A stretch of 23,741 nucleotides of DNA, taken from contig JAZLCO010000031.1 in the NCBI GenBank assembly GCA_045614225.1, positions 1 through 23,741 on the forward strand. The letters run 5' to 3'. Source of the DNA: UBA9715 sp045614225. GTDB lineage: Bacteria > Actinomycetota > Coriobacteriia > Coriobacteriales > Eggerthellaceae. The stretch's first letter is position 1. Every line of letters starts with the position of its first letter. This document shows positions 6,333 through 14,238 of this stretch, in pieces. Made by a program: the position numbers and the translations under genes. The notes beneath the pieces are model-generated. The model was not told the DNA's origin and searched no databases. It was given only the letters and a program-made list of their open reading frames with translations.

Positions 6333-6875
6333 ATGAGCGAGATTCACGAAGACCATGGTCCGGGTTGCACCTGCGGATGCCATGACCATGATCACGAGCA
6401 CGCGCATCAACACCATGAGCATGGCCATGCGCACGAACATGCCCACGAGCACGGTGGTGGCCATGATCACCACCATCACCATGACCACGAGCGCACCCAC
6501 GAGCGGGAGATTGAAATCGGCTGGGGCACAGCCACTCTCGAGTCGCACGTGCATGATCAGGCTTCGACCGTGTCTGCGACCATTCATGCGCAGTCGGGCT
6601 CGGGTGTGACGTTCGAGACGCTCGTAGAGGCTTTGCAAGGTGTCGCACAGCAGGTCGAGTCTGCTGGCGCCATTGTCGGCCACATCAAGGCTTACGCGCG
6701 CATGGGCGATTCGTTCGCGCATGCTTCGGCAACCGACGCACAGCATGCGCCTGCATGTGAGGGAGATGTCGGCATGCTCTTGAGCTCCGACACGCAGTGC
6801 CAGCTCGTTGCAATTGCCCTGCTCATCGGGTTGGACGAGCTCGAGCGCATTGTCGTGAGTCAATTAACCAAGTAA
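6333..6875 (+). CDS. Histidine-rich metal-binding partner of the CobW GTPase
   Basis: The 180-aa protein starts with CTCGCH (C12, C14, C16) and then a run of more than 20 histidines within the first ~60 residues (DHDHEHAHQHHEHGHAHEHA and similar), an obvious metal-binding or storage region. The rest (about 62-180) has an ordered beta/alpha pattern starting EIEIGWGTATLESHVHDQ, possibly a separate metal-handling domain in place of the missing CobW C-terminal domain. I do not recognise that domain. It begins 1 bp after the GTPase stop, with GTGGGG as ribosome binding site, so the two are almost certainly co-expressed and probably work together as a split metallochaperone. A REP-like cluster follows immediately. 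Confidence 0.8.
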   Translation: MSEIHEDHGPGCTCGCHDHDHEHAHQHHEHGHAHEHAHEHGGGHDHHHHHDHERTHEREIEIGWGTATLESHVHDQASTVSATIHAQSGSGVTFETLVEALQGVAQQVESAGAIVGHIKAYARMGDSFAHASATDAQHAPACEGDVGMLLSSDTQCQLVAIALLIGLDELERIVVSQLTK

Positions 6876-6876
6876 A

Positions 6877-6943
6877 GTGAGTCAGGGGCCAAGGAACCGA
6901 CTCATTGTGCGCAATGAGTCAGGGGCCAGGGCACCGACTCACT
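6877..6943. repeat. REP-like double unit (GAGTCAGGGGCC family)
   Basis: Two head-to-tail units of about 31 bp, each running TGAGTCAGGGGCC-A-G-ACCGACTCA, lie between the His-rich gene and tag. Each unit is an inverted repeat (TGAGTC/GACTCA), and the junction ACTCATTG-TGCG-CAATGAGT is itself an 8-bp palindrome. A relative of this element is found at 11307-11350. Size, intergenic position and folding suggest a REP/BIME element. Confidence 0.7.
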
Positions 6944-6948
6944 CCCTT

Positions 6949-6979
6949 ACCAGACACTTCACCAGGTATGGTGTCTGGT
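6949..6979. repeat. Inverted repeat ACCAGACAC...GTGTCTGGT at the 3' end of tag
   Basis: ACCAGACAC (6949-6957) pairs perfectly with GTGTCTGGT (6971-6979), with a 13-nt loop. It begins 5 bp beyond the tag stop codon. There is no T-run, so it is probably a REP-like unit or an mRNA 3'-end stabiliser. Confidence 0.6.
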
Positions 6980-6984
6980 TCCTT

Positions 6985-7542
6985 TCACCTGCACGGGCAA
7001 TCGACCAAGTGGTCGTTCACGATGCCGATGGACTGCAAGAACGAATATGTGATCACGGGGCCGACGAAGCCAATGCCGCGCTTCTTCATGTCGGCGCTCA
7101 TCTTCCGTGAAACATCCGAGACGGTGGGCATTTCGGCGGTCGTCTTCCAGTGGCCGTCGATTCGCTCGCCATTCACGAAGCCCCACAAGTAGGCGTCGAA
7201 GCTGCCGAACTCGGCTTGCAGCGCCTTGACCACTTGGGCGTTCTTGCGCACGCTGAAGATCTTGCTCTTGTTGCGGATGATGCCCGGGTTGCTCATGAGC
7301 GCTTCGAGCTCTTCGTCAGTCATCGCGGCACACGCGTCGATATCGAACCCGTGGAAGGCGGCACGATAAGCTTCGCGCTTGTGCATGATGGTCTTCCAAG
7401 ACAGGCCGACGCTCGCGCCTTCGAGGCACAGCATCTCGAATTGGAAACGGTCATCGTGGCTCACCTGGCACCACTCGTGGTCGTGGTACTCCTCGAGAAT
7501 CGGATCGCCCTCGTACCATGCCCTGCATGCGCTTGCGCTCAT
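6985..7542 (-). CDS. tag: DNA-3-methyladenine glycosylase I
   Basis: The 185-aa enzyme removes 3-methyladenine from alkylated DNA, starting base excision repair. It has the Tag zinc-site layout: C6 and H20 near the N-terminus (ACRAW and EEYHDHEW), and H178 and C182 at the C-terminus (NDHLVDCPC). The catalytic Glu segment is CLEGASVGLSWKTIMHKRE. The length is normal for the family. The start at 7542 has AAAGGCGG about 5 nt upstream; an in-frame start at 7563 would overlap the previous gene. It lies 14 bp after the M20 peptidase gene and is probably co-transcribed with it, although no functional link is obvious. Confidence 0.95.
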   Translation of the reverse strand: MSASACRAWYEGDPILEEYHDHEWCQVSHDDRFQFEMLCLEGASVGLSWKTIMHKREAYRAAFHGFDIDACAAMTDEELEALMSNPGIIRNKSKIFSVRKNAQVVKALQAEFGSFDAYLWGFVNGERIDGHWKTTAEMPTVSDVSRKMSADMKKRGIGFVGPVITYSFLQSIGIVNDHLVDCPCR

Positions 7543-7556
7543 AGTCCGCCTTTCGC

Positions 7557-9011
7557 CTAGCACTGCCTCATGAGCCGCGTGTAGAACTCGATGGTGCGGC
7601 GCAGCGCATCGAGGCGGATGCGCTCGTTGTTGCCGTGAATCGTGCCCAGCTCCTCCGATGTGGCGTCGTACGCCGAGAATCGGTACACGCGGTCGGAGAG
7701 GTTGCAGTAATGGCGGCTGTCAGAGTACTGTACCATCACATAGGGGCTAACGATGCAGTCGGTCCACGTGTCGGCGACGGCGCGCGCGATGCGGTCGTAC
7801 CCCTCGCAGTCGGTGCGCGAGACGGGGCTGGGGTTCCAACCGTCGATCATCTCGATCTTCACCTGCTCGTCGTCGATTGTTTCCTTCAGGTAGGCCATCA
7901 CGTCGTCGACGGTGTCTTCGGGGTTGATGCGGATGTTGGTGGTGACGGATGCCGCCGGCGGAATCACGTTGGGCGCAGCGCTGCCCTGCATCTGGGTGAA
8001 GGCGACTGTCGTGCGCATGAGCGCGTTGAGGTTACCGCCAGTCTTGCGGCATATTACGTCGAGCACGGGCATGAAGACGTTCAGGTTCGCGAACAGCATG
8101 CGGAACGCGGGAGACGCATGACGTCCGAGTGTGTCGAACAGCTTCGCCACCGGCTCGCTCAGCTTGATCGGCATGGGATTGCTCTCGATAGCGTCGACGG
8201 CTTCCGACAGCACGACGACGGGGGAGTGCGGTTTGGGCGCCGAGGCGTGCCCGCCGCCCGATTTCGCCTCGAGACGCACGAACATGTTGCCCTTCTCTGC
8301 GATGCCGATGAACCCGCCGGGACGCGAGACTCCGGGGAAGATGTCGGCGACCACGGCGCCGCCCTCATCGAGCACCAGCTCAGGGGTGATGCCTTGTTCG
8401 GTGAACCAGTCGACGATGTGCTTTGCGCCCGGACCGCTGACCTCTTCGCCTCCCGAGAAAGCGAAGTAAATGTCATGCTCGGGGACGAAGCCCTCTGCGA
8501 TGAGCGCGTTTGCCGAGAAGAGCACGCCGTTGAAGGTCGCCTTGGTGTCTAGGCAGCCGCGGCCCCACAGCACGCCGTCGATGACCTCGCTGCCGAAGGG
8601 GTCATGCTCCCATTCGTCCTCGTCCACGGGCACCACGTCGTAGTGGGCCATGAGCACGGCGGGATTGCCCGGCTCGCGGCCCGGCCATTTGAAAAGGAGG
8701 GCGCGGCCGTCGAACCGTGTGAGCGTGCACGTCTCAAAGACGTGCGGGTAGAGTTCGGGGAGCATGTTCACGAGCTTGTCGAATTCTGCCTCGTCCTCGA
8801 GCGAGTGGTCGTAATACGAGACGGTCTTGCAGCGGATGAGGCGCGAGAACGTATCGACCAGGGCGTCCATGTCGACCGTCACCGGCTGCGGGTTGCGCGA
8901 CTCTTCATTGCTTGGCGAGAATTTGGCGGTGCGAGCTGCGAGTGCCGTCGCGGCACCTGCTCCCATCGTTGCTATCGATCCGCCGATGATTCGCTTGACG
9001 AGCTTGTCCAT
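7557..9011 (-). CDS. M20 family metallopeptidase (carboxypeptidase S / PM20D1-like)
   Basis: The 484-aa protein is a di-metal amidohydrolase. Metal and catalytic residues read as H123 and D125 (LMAHYDVVPV), the bridging D155 (GRGCLDTKATFNG), the Glu pair E189/E190 (FAFSGGEEVSG), D215 (VLDEGG) and the late H459 (TIHGNNERI). The lid/dimerisation domain lies between about 230 and 370. The N-terminus has a hydrophobic stretch at 8-27 (IIGGSIATMGAGAATALAA), which may be a membrane anchor or uncleaved signal. The substrate is unknown; this subgroup hydrolyses dipeptides or N-acyl amino acids. GAAGGGG is 6 nt before the chosen ATG. tag follows after 14 bp. Confidence 0.88.
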   Translation of the reverse strand: MDKLVKRIIGGSIATMGAGAATALAARTAKFSPSNEESRNPQPVTVDMDALVDTFSRLIRCKTVSYYDHSLEDEAEFDKLVNMLPELYPHVFETCTLTRFDGRALLFKWPGREPGNPAVLMAHYDVVPVDEDEWEHDPFGSEVIDGVLWGRGCLDTKATFNGVLFSANALIAEGFVPEHDIYFAFSGGEEVSGPGAKHIVDWFTEQGITPELVLDEGGAVVADIFPGVSRPGGFIGIAEKGNMFVRLEAKSGGGHASAPKPHSPVVVLSEAVDAIESNPMPIKLSEPVAKLFDTLGRHASPAFRMLFANLNVFMPVLDVICRKTGGNLNALMRTTVAFTQMQGSAAPNVIPPAASVTTNIRINPEDTVDDVMAYLKETIDDEQVKIEMIDGWNPSPVSRTDCEGYDRIARAVADTWTDCIVSPYVMVQYSDSRHYCNLSDRVYRFSAYDATSEELGTIHGNNERIRLDALRRTIEFYTRLMRQC

Positions 9012-9053
9012 GGAAACCCCTTCTTCTGTGTCCACTTTCGTTGAAACCAGAGC

Positions 9054-9081
9054 CGATAAGGTATTCGTTTACATCTTATCG
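9054..9081. promoter_or_regulatory. Inverted repeat CGATAAG...CTTATCG upstream of the M20 gene
   Basis: Perfect 7-bp arms are separated by 14 bp, 43 bp upstream of the ATG. On the minus strand a TAAGAT sequence in the right arm could be a -10 box, but no good -35 is seen. It may be an operator; evidence is limited to symmetry and position. Confidence 0.3.
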
Positions 9082-9092
9082 CGTGCTGGGAG

Positions 9093-9138
9093 TTGGTGGG
9101 GGCAGGCTTGCGTCGAGAGAACCGTCCCCCTGACACAA
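9093..9138. repeat. REP-like element with a GGGGACGGTTCTCTCG core
   Basis: On the minus strand the element reads TTGTGTCAGGGGG-ACGG-TTCTCTCGACG and ends CCCCCACCAA, so its ends are complementary (GGGGG/CCCCC and TTG/CAA). It starts just past the DUF554 stop codon. Elements with this core are known as REP sequences in many bacteria, often linked to RAYT transposases; none is seen in this window. Confidence 0.65.
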
Positions 9139-9143
9139 CGCCC

Positions 9144-9875
9144 TTACCACACCACGGGCAGGAACGTGAGCAACGGCGCGATGATGATTGCGGGCAGCAT
9201 GTTCGCCACGCGCAGCTTCGTGTCCCACACCAGGTTTACGCCCACGCAGAAGATGAGGATGCTGCCCACGAGCGAGAGTCCCGCCAGTGCAGGGTCGGTC
9301 ATGAACGGCCGAATGAGCACGGACAACGCCGTGATGAGCCCCTGGAAGATGCCCACCGGGATTGCCGAGAAGGCGCAGCCTCGTCCGAGCGAGCAGGTCA
9401 TGACAAGGATGATGACGAAGTCGAGAGTGGCTTTCGTGCAGAGAATCGAGATGTCGCCCATCATTCCGTCTTCCACGGCGCCTACCACGGCCATCGCGCC
9501 AACGCACACTGTGACCGATGCCGTGACGAACGCGTCGACAAACGTGCGATCGCCCGCATTTCCCGTCTTGTGCTTGAGCCACTCGCCAAAGCGCCGCACG
9601 AGCGCATCGATGTCGATGGCCTCTCCGATGAGCGTGCCAGCAACGACGCTGATCACCACGAACAACGACATGCCCGACACGAGCGAGCCGCCGCCTCCGC
9701 TGACAGTGAGCATCCCCTGCAGCGCACCAGCCATACCGAGGAACAGAACGCAAACGCCCGAAGCTTTTACCAGGCCGTCCTGCAGGCGTTCGTTGAGCAG
9801 CTTGCCTGCGCCGGTGCCGAGCAACCCAGCTACAACGATTGCGGCGACGTTGATGATCGTTCCCAAACCTGGCAT
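9144..9875 (-). CDS. DUF554 (YqgA-like) integral membrane protein
   Basis: The 243-aa protein has about six or seven hydrophobic segments and the DUF554 pattern: N-terminal PGLGTIINVAAIVVAGLLGTGAGKLLNERLQ, GMAGALQG, central VTVCVGAMAVVGAVEDG, and C-terminal VGVNLVWDTKLRVANMLPAI. The family is probably a transporter or channel, but no substrate is established. Length is normal. An AGAGGA sequence lies 10 nt ahead of the ATG. It is followed by a REP-like element and then the M20 gene on the same strand, and is divergent from the MFS exporter, with which it shares a 220-bp upstream region. Confidence 0.85.
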   Translation of the reverse strand: MPGLGTIINVAAIVVAGLLGTGAGKLLNERLQDGLVKASGVCVLFLGMAGALQGMLTVSGGGGSLVSGMSLFVVISVVAGTLIGEAIDIDALVRRFGEWLKHKTGNAGDRTFVDAFVTASVTVCVGAMAVVGAVEDGMMGDISILCTKATLDFVIILVMTCSLGRGCAFSAIPVGIFQGLITALSVLIRPFMTDPALAGLSLVGSILIFCVGVNLVWDTKLRVANMLPAIIIAPLLTFLPVVW

Positions 9876-10095
9876 GAAGACCTGTTCCTCTTTTGAGGCT
9901 CCCAGTGTGCGAGCCTCGTTTTTCTTGTGTATGGTGGTATATCACAAACTCAATTTTCCGTCTGGCGTGGTGCTCTACAATTCTGCCTCGAGCACCCAGT
10001 TGCGGTACCATGCACTTCGAGGTTTGCGCGTTGCAGGGCGATGCCAAAGGCTCGCCTGTTCCGCAGCTGATTGACCCCTTGAAGGGCATGGCGTT

Positions 10096-11295
10096 TTGAA
10101 ACTAGCGGTTGAACAGAAGCATCTGGGTCCGCGCGCGTTTTTCGCGTGCGTGATAGGAATTATCCTCATTCAAATCCTGGCTCTCGACATGTATGCACCA
10201 GCGCTACCGACGATGCAGGATGCATTCGACGTCTCGGAGCTATATCTCAACAACACCGTGTTCTCGTTCCTGTTCGTCTCGACGGTCGCAATGGTTTTGG
10301 CAGGACCGATCAGTGATCGGTTCGGGCGCAAGCCCGTGTTGCTCACCGGTTGTTTGCTGTTCACCGTCGGGTCGCTGATGTGCGCTATCGCGCCGAGTGT
10401 CGAGATTCTCGTGGTGGCGCGTGCGGTTGAGGCTCTGGGCATGGGGGTATCGATGACGCTTGGGGGCGCCATCGTGAAAGATGCGTACAGGGGCGACGAC
10501 CTCAAGCTCGCAATGACGCTGCTACAGTCGCTGGTCATCATTGGGCCGGTGGTGGCTCCGTTCTTGGGATCGTTTGCGGTCAATATTGTTGGTTGGCGCG
10601 GCGTGTTCTGGGGGTTGACCGTTGGCGGCGTGGTCACGGTCGTGTTTTCCTGCTTGATAGGGGAGACCTACGATGCAGCTGCGAACGAGGGGAAGAACCT
10701 GCGCGCGTCGCTCGTCACGATGCTGCGCGATTCGAAGATGCTCGTGTCCGACAAGAGCTTCACGTCACTTGCGCTGTTCATCGGCGTGACGGGCGTCCCG
10801 TTCTTCGCGTTCATTGCCGTGTCGCCCTACATCCTGCTTGACGACTTCCAAGTGAGCTATTTGGGCTACAGCCTTATCTACGCGGGCGCCTGCGCGACGA
10901 ATTGCGTTGCGCCGCTCGTGTACATGCGTCTCTCGCGTCGATGGGACACGCCGAAGATCATGCGCTTCGTGATCGCGCTCGTGTTCGCCTCGTTCGTGCT
11001 GCTAGCAGCGGTCGGTTCGGCGCATCCCGTTTTGCTGTTGCTGGCTTTCATGCCTTACGCGCTCGCTGAGGGCGTTGCGCGACCTGCGGCGTACTTGGTG
11101 CTGCTTGACCAGCCGCCTAATGTGGTCGGCACCGCCTCGGCGTTCGGGAATTTCTCGTATGGCGTGATCACCGCGCTCGCGACCGTGGCAGCCGCGTTCC
11201 CATGGCCGACGTTCACGTTCGGCCTCGTGGTGCTCACTGCTTGCTCGGGCGTTGTCGCTGCCGCGTTGTATGCCGTCGGGCATCGCGGTTGGTAA
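10096..11295 (+). CDS. MFS drug exporter of the Bcr/CflA type
   Basis: The 399-aa protein has twelve probable membrane helices. The Bcr/CflA hallmark LDMYAPALPTM (30-40) sits at the end of the first helix, and the MFS motif A is GPISDRFGR (70-78). This family pumps drugs, bicyclomycin or other small molecules out using the proton gradient. The start must be the TTG at 10096: an in-frame TGA stands at 10072, no ATG follows until residue 32, and GAAGGG is 9 nt upstream. It is divergent from DUF554 and ends convergently toward the broken DUF2798-like gene, with a REP-like element between. Confidence 0.9.
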   Translation: MKLAVEQKHLGPRAFFACVIGIILIQILALDMYAPALPTMQDAFDVSELYLNNTVFSFLFVSTVAMVLAGPISDRFGRKPVLLTGCLLFTVGSLMCAIAPSVEILVVARAVEALGMGVSMTLGGAIVKDAYRGDDLKLAMTLLQSLVIIGPVVAPFLGSFAVNIVGWRGVFWGLTVGGVVTVVFSCLIGETYDAAANEGKNLRASLVTMLRDSKMLVSDKSFTSLALFIGVTGVPFFAFIAVSPYILLDDFQVSYLGYSLIYAGACATNCVAPLVYMRLSRRWDTPKIMRFVIALVFASFVLLAAVGSAHPVLLLLAFMPYALAEGVARPAAYLVLLDQPPNVVGTASAFGNFSYGVITALATVAAAFPWPTFTFGLVVLTACSGVVAAALYAVGHRGW

Positions 11296-11306
11296 AGACA
11301 GGGTGG

Positions 11307-11395
11307 ATGAGTCAGCGCCCTGGCCTGCCGACTCATTGCGTACAGTGAGTCGGGGCCAAGGCGCCGCTGCAACAGAGACCGGGTCTCTGTTGCAG
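11307..11395. repeat. REP-like element plus 29-bp near-perfect palindrome
   Basis: ATGAGTC (11307-11313) pairs with GACTCAT (11330-11336), followed by a second GAGTCGGGGCC unit, a relative of the 6877-6943 element. Then CTGCAACAGAGACC (11367-11380), one base, and its exact complement (11382-11395) make a 29-bp palindrome. It lies in the gap between the MFS gene and the convergent DUF2798-like gene, and no T-run follows. Confidence 0.7.
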
Positions 11396-11436
11396 TGGAA
11401 AGGCGCACGCCAGCTTCGCTGAGCAGGTGACATCCG

Positions 11437-12021
11437 CTACATACCGAACAGCTTCAGAAGCGATAAGGCGTGCTGGTCGAGGCTTCGCAACAACCTGAGG
11501 CCCCCATCGGGAGTGATGCGGTTGTTGAAGAGCATCTTCACAGCAGGGCCAACGATGAAGTGGCTGATCAGCAGCGTTATCGGCATGGTTGTTGCGAGTG
11601 TTTGAGCATACGTGTCCAGCAAATCATCCGGTCTGGTGAACAGCAGCGCCACGATGGCGGCTGTAATAGGTGAGGTCACGCAAACACCCAGTACGGTGGT
11701 TGCGATGCCACGCGCGAACCCGAAGAAACGTCCATCGATCAGGTGCCGTTTCAAAAGCGTGACCAGCGGCGAGCTGATGTACACGCGCGTGAGGAACGCG
11801 ATGCAGAAGATGAGCGGATAGTTTCAGTGGGGCTGATCCAAAAAGTCGGTACCCGACTCTTGGATGCCGCTCGCAGTGGTCATGAGCGCGACGGTACCAC
11901 CGACCATGAGCAGTCCGTAAAGCGTCGTGCCGTTTGCGCCCGTCGGTGTGGGCACCGAGTCGCGCAGGCAGTCGGCGTACGTGTAGCGAGTAGTTCGTTC
12001 AGTAGTGTGTTTCATAGTCAT
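11437..12021 (-). pseudogene. DUF2798-like membrane protein gene interrupted by one in-frame TGA
   Basis: Two open frames, 12021-11824 and 11823-11437, lie in the same reading frame and are separated by a single TGA at 11826-11824 (codon 66). Read through, they give a 194-codon protein with four hydrophobic segments in two similar halves, each of the form (first) TTLYGLLMVGGTVALMTTA... PLIFCIAFLTRVYISSPLV and (second) VLGVCVTSPITAAIVALLF... PITLLISHFIVGPAVKML. The halves resemble DUF2798 repeats. TGG-to-TGA at this place would explain the loss, as the sense reading is PH-W-NYPLIF. AAGAAGG precedes the ATG at 12021. No SECIS-like element is apparent, so recoding as selenocysteine is unlikely. 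A sequencing error is possible. Confidence 0.7.
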
Positions 12022-12387
12022 GTGTATCACCTTCTTCCACCTCTTCGCGAGGTATGGGTGGCTACTTTACCCAGCATTTGTGCGTGCTCTATGAACTTCA
12101 TCGACCAGGTACATTTCGGCCAAAGGAAGGGCATGAAATCGGCTCGGAATGGGCACATCTCTTTCACGTCATATGCGGCCAATGGGCATAATTCGGGCAT
12201 ATCGGGTTCACCGTTTGCGGAAAATGCCTGTTCAAAAGGTTGTCATTTGAACAGGAGAAATGTTTCGTCGACTATTGCAATCGCCCGGGTGCCGCGCGGG
12301 CGTGCGTTGCTGTCTCGTTATCTTCAGGAGAGTTGCCCCGTGCTCAAACGCACGACTCAGGCGCTTCCAACTGCCAAGATGCGCCAA
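12022..12387. other. 366-bp intergenic stretch with a perfect 10-bp inverted repeat
   Basis: No convincing gene is seen here. The clearest structure is CCTGTTCAAA (12227-12236) and its exact complement TTTGAACAGG (12246-12255), with a 9-nt spacer. The repeats of GGGCAT and CGGCCAA in 12115-12215 look minor. The stretch separates the histidine kinase 3' end from the DUF2798-like gene start, so it should hold that gene's promoter and perhaps the kinase terminator, although no T-run follows the stem. Confidence 0.55.
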
Positions 12388-13524
12388 TTAGTCCAAAACG
12401 CCGCACTGCAAGACGAACGCCTTGGTGAAGCGGCCGTAGGGCTGTGCGATTGACAAGCTGAAGCCATGCATGTCGGCGATGCGCTTGCAGATCGAGAGGC
12501 CCAGGCCGCTGCCGCCAGCAGAGGACGAGCGCGACGCGTCACCCTGCATGAATGGCTGGAACAGGTCGTCGGGTGATTGCATGATGGGGACGCCCGTGTC
12601 GGCGACTATGACGTAAGCGACGCCGGCTTGGCGCATGAGGATAAGCGCGATTTCGGTGCCGGGACCGTTGTGTTTGATGGCGTTGGCGATGAGGTTTGCG
12701 ACGAGGCGCGAGAACTGCAGCTTGTCAGCATCGATGACACAGCGGTCCTCGGGCACGTGCACCGAGAAGTGCATACCCGCATCCTCGATGTCGGTGTAGG
12801 CCACGGCCGCCTCGTTGAGCAGCAGCTGCGGGAGGTCGATCGGCTCGCGCTGCAGTGTGAAGTTTCCGCCACCGAGCTTCGTGTAATCGAACACCGACGA
12901 AACCAGGTCGCCCATCTTGTCGGACTTGTCGCAAATCGACTGCAGGTACTCATCGCGCATGGCCTCGTCGCGTACGAGGCCGTCTGACAGCGCATGTGCC
13001 ATGCCCGAGATCGCCATGACCGGCGTGCGCAGGTCATGGGCGACATCGGTGATGAACTGGTTGCGCTGCTGTTCGATTTGGGCCAATTCACGTTCGCGCT
13101 GTTCCTGCAAGCCGCGCACTTTGCGCGTCACCATGCGCGCGAACACGAGGGCTCCCACCACAACAGGAGTGGCCAGCAGCAACAGCATCGCGATGAAAAG
13201 GCCCACCGCAACCGACTGCGAGACGAGGCTGCCGACTTGGGCGTAGTCTGCTTGCGACATGGCTTGGATAAGCGAGATGGTCCACTGAATGAGCGATATG
13301 ACGGAGGTCGTCTCGTACGATTGGGGGCTGTTTGTGGCGGCGAGCGCTTGGAGCAAGGGTATGAACGTGACGCTTTCGAGCCAAACGACTGCCGATTCGG
13401 CGAGCATGACGAGCAACAGCACGACGATGAAGCGGCTGATGAGATAGAACGCGAGGTTGTTCTTGCCAGAGCGGGTTGAGAGGTCGCCGCTTGCTTTGTC
13501 CTTCGCTCTGCCTTTCCTCGCCAT
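12388..13524 (-). CDS. Two-component sensor histidine kinase
   Basis: The 378-aa kinase has a basic N-terminal tail, a first membrane helix at about 26-49, a short outside loop of ~55 residues, a second helix at about 105-128, and a coiled linker. HisKA contains the phosphoacceptor H163 (ITDVAHDLRTPVMAISG). The ATPase domain shows the N box (NLIANAIKHNG), the G1 motif (VADTGVPI) and G2 (GGSGLGLSICKRIADMHG). The short outside loop suggests sensing within or near the membrane, a layout common in envelope-stress kinases. AAAGG precedes the ATG by 8 nt. It starts 5 bp after the response regulator stop and pairs with it. Confidence 0.93.
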   Translation of the reverse strand: MARKGRAKDKASGDLSTRSGKNNLAFYLISRFIVVLLLVMLAESAVVWLESVTFIPLLQALAATNSPQSYETTSVISLIQWTISLIQAMSQADYAQVGSLVSQSVAVGLFIAMLLLLATPVVVGALVFARMVTRKVRGLQEQRERELAQIEQQRNQFITDVAHDLRTPVMAISGMAHALSDGLVRDEAMRDEYLQSICDKSDKMGDLVSSVFDYTKLGGGNFTLQREPIDLPQLLLNEAAVAYTDIEDAGMHFSVHVPEDRCVIDADKLQFSRLVANLIANAIKHNGPGTEIALILMRQAGVAYVIVADTGVPIMQSPDDLFQPFMQGDASRSSSAGGSGLGLSICKRIADMHGFSLSIAQPYGRFTKAFVLQCGVLD

Positions 13525-13529
13525 CGTCG

Positions 13530-14222
13530 TTACCTTTCGAGCCGATAGCCAAGGCCGCGGATGGTCTTGATGTAGGCCTGGGGGTCATCGGCGAGTTTCG
13601 AGCGCAGCTTGCTGATGCAAACCATGACGCTGTTCTCGGCGGCGATGTAGTCTTCGTCCCATCCGCATTCGTAGATCTGTTGCTTGGTGAACACACGGCC
13701 AGGGTGCTCCATCAGCAAGGCCATGATGCGGTATTCGACGGAAGTCAACTCGATGGGTTGACCGGCTTTCGTGAGCAGGCATGCCTCGGGGTCGAGCTCG
13801 AGGTCGCGACACTTGAGTGTGAGCACCGTGCGCTGGGTTTGCCGCTGGGGTAGGGCGCCCTTGGCACGGCGGATGTTGGTGTTGACGCGCGCAACGGCTT
13901 CGAGTGGGTTGAACGGCTTGACCATGTAGTCGTCGGCACCGAGGTTCAGGCCAAGGATTTTCTCGGGGTCCTGCCCCTTGGCGCTCACCACGATGATGGG
14001 CACGTCGTCGCCCTCGCGCACGCGCTTGAGCACCTGGTAACCATCGAGCTCGGGCATCATGATGTCGAGCAGGCATAGGTCGATTTCCTGGGATTCGAGC
14101 GCTTCGAGTGCTTGCAGCCCGTCGGCTGCCTCGACCACTTCGTATCCGGCGTCTTCCAGATACAGTCTCAGAACGCTGCGGATGTCCCTTTCGTCATCGG
14201 CGACCAGGATCTTGTATGCCAC
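13530..14222 (-). CDS. OmpR/PhoB-family response regulator
   Basis: The 230-aa regulator has a receiver domain with acidic D9/D10, phosphoacceptor D53 (LCLLDIMMPELDG), a conserved Ser in VVSAKG and Lys in VKPFNP. A winged-helix output domain follows, with VEYRIMALLMEHPGRVFTKQQI and the C-terminal IKTIRGLGYRLER, typical of the OmpR/PhoB class. I chose GTG at 14222 because AGGAAGGAA lies 7 nt upstream; the ATG at 14306 would add 28 residues before the conserved ILVADDE strand and overlap a hairpin. It forms an operon with the kinase downstream. Tandem AGGTT repeats ahead of the DUF975 gene could be its binding site. Confidence 0.93.
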   Translation of the reverse strand: MAYKILVADDERDIRSVLRLYLEDAGYEVVEAADGLQALEALESQEIDLCLLDIMMPELDGYQVLKRVREGDDVPIIVVSAKGQDPEKILGLNLGADDYMVKPFNPLEAVARVNTNIRRAKGALPQRQTQRTVLTLKCRDLELDPEACLLTKAGQPIELTSVEYRIMALLMEHPGRVFTKQQIYECGWDEDYIAAENSVMVCISKLRSKLADDPQAYIKTIRGLGYRLER

Positions 14223-14238
14223 GTCTGTTCCTTCCTGT

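Noticed and set aside
7635..8552. 305-aa open frame on the plus strand
   Set aside because: It is antisense to the M20 peptidase, whose metal-binding motifs are intact.
9076..10089. 337-aa open frame on the minus strand
   Set aside because: It overlaps DUF554 in another frame, is rich in Arg and His with low complexity, and has no domain.
11824..11826. TGA as a selenocysteine codon
   Set aside because: No convincing SECIS-like hairpin follows and the residue in this family position is more likely Trp; a nonsense mutation or error is simpler.
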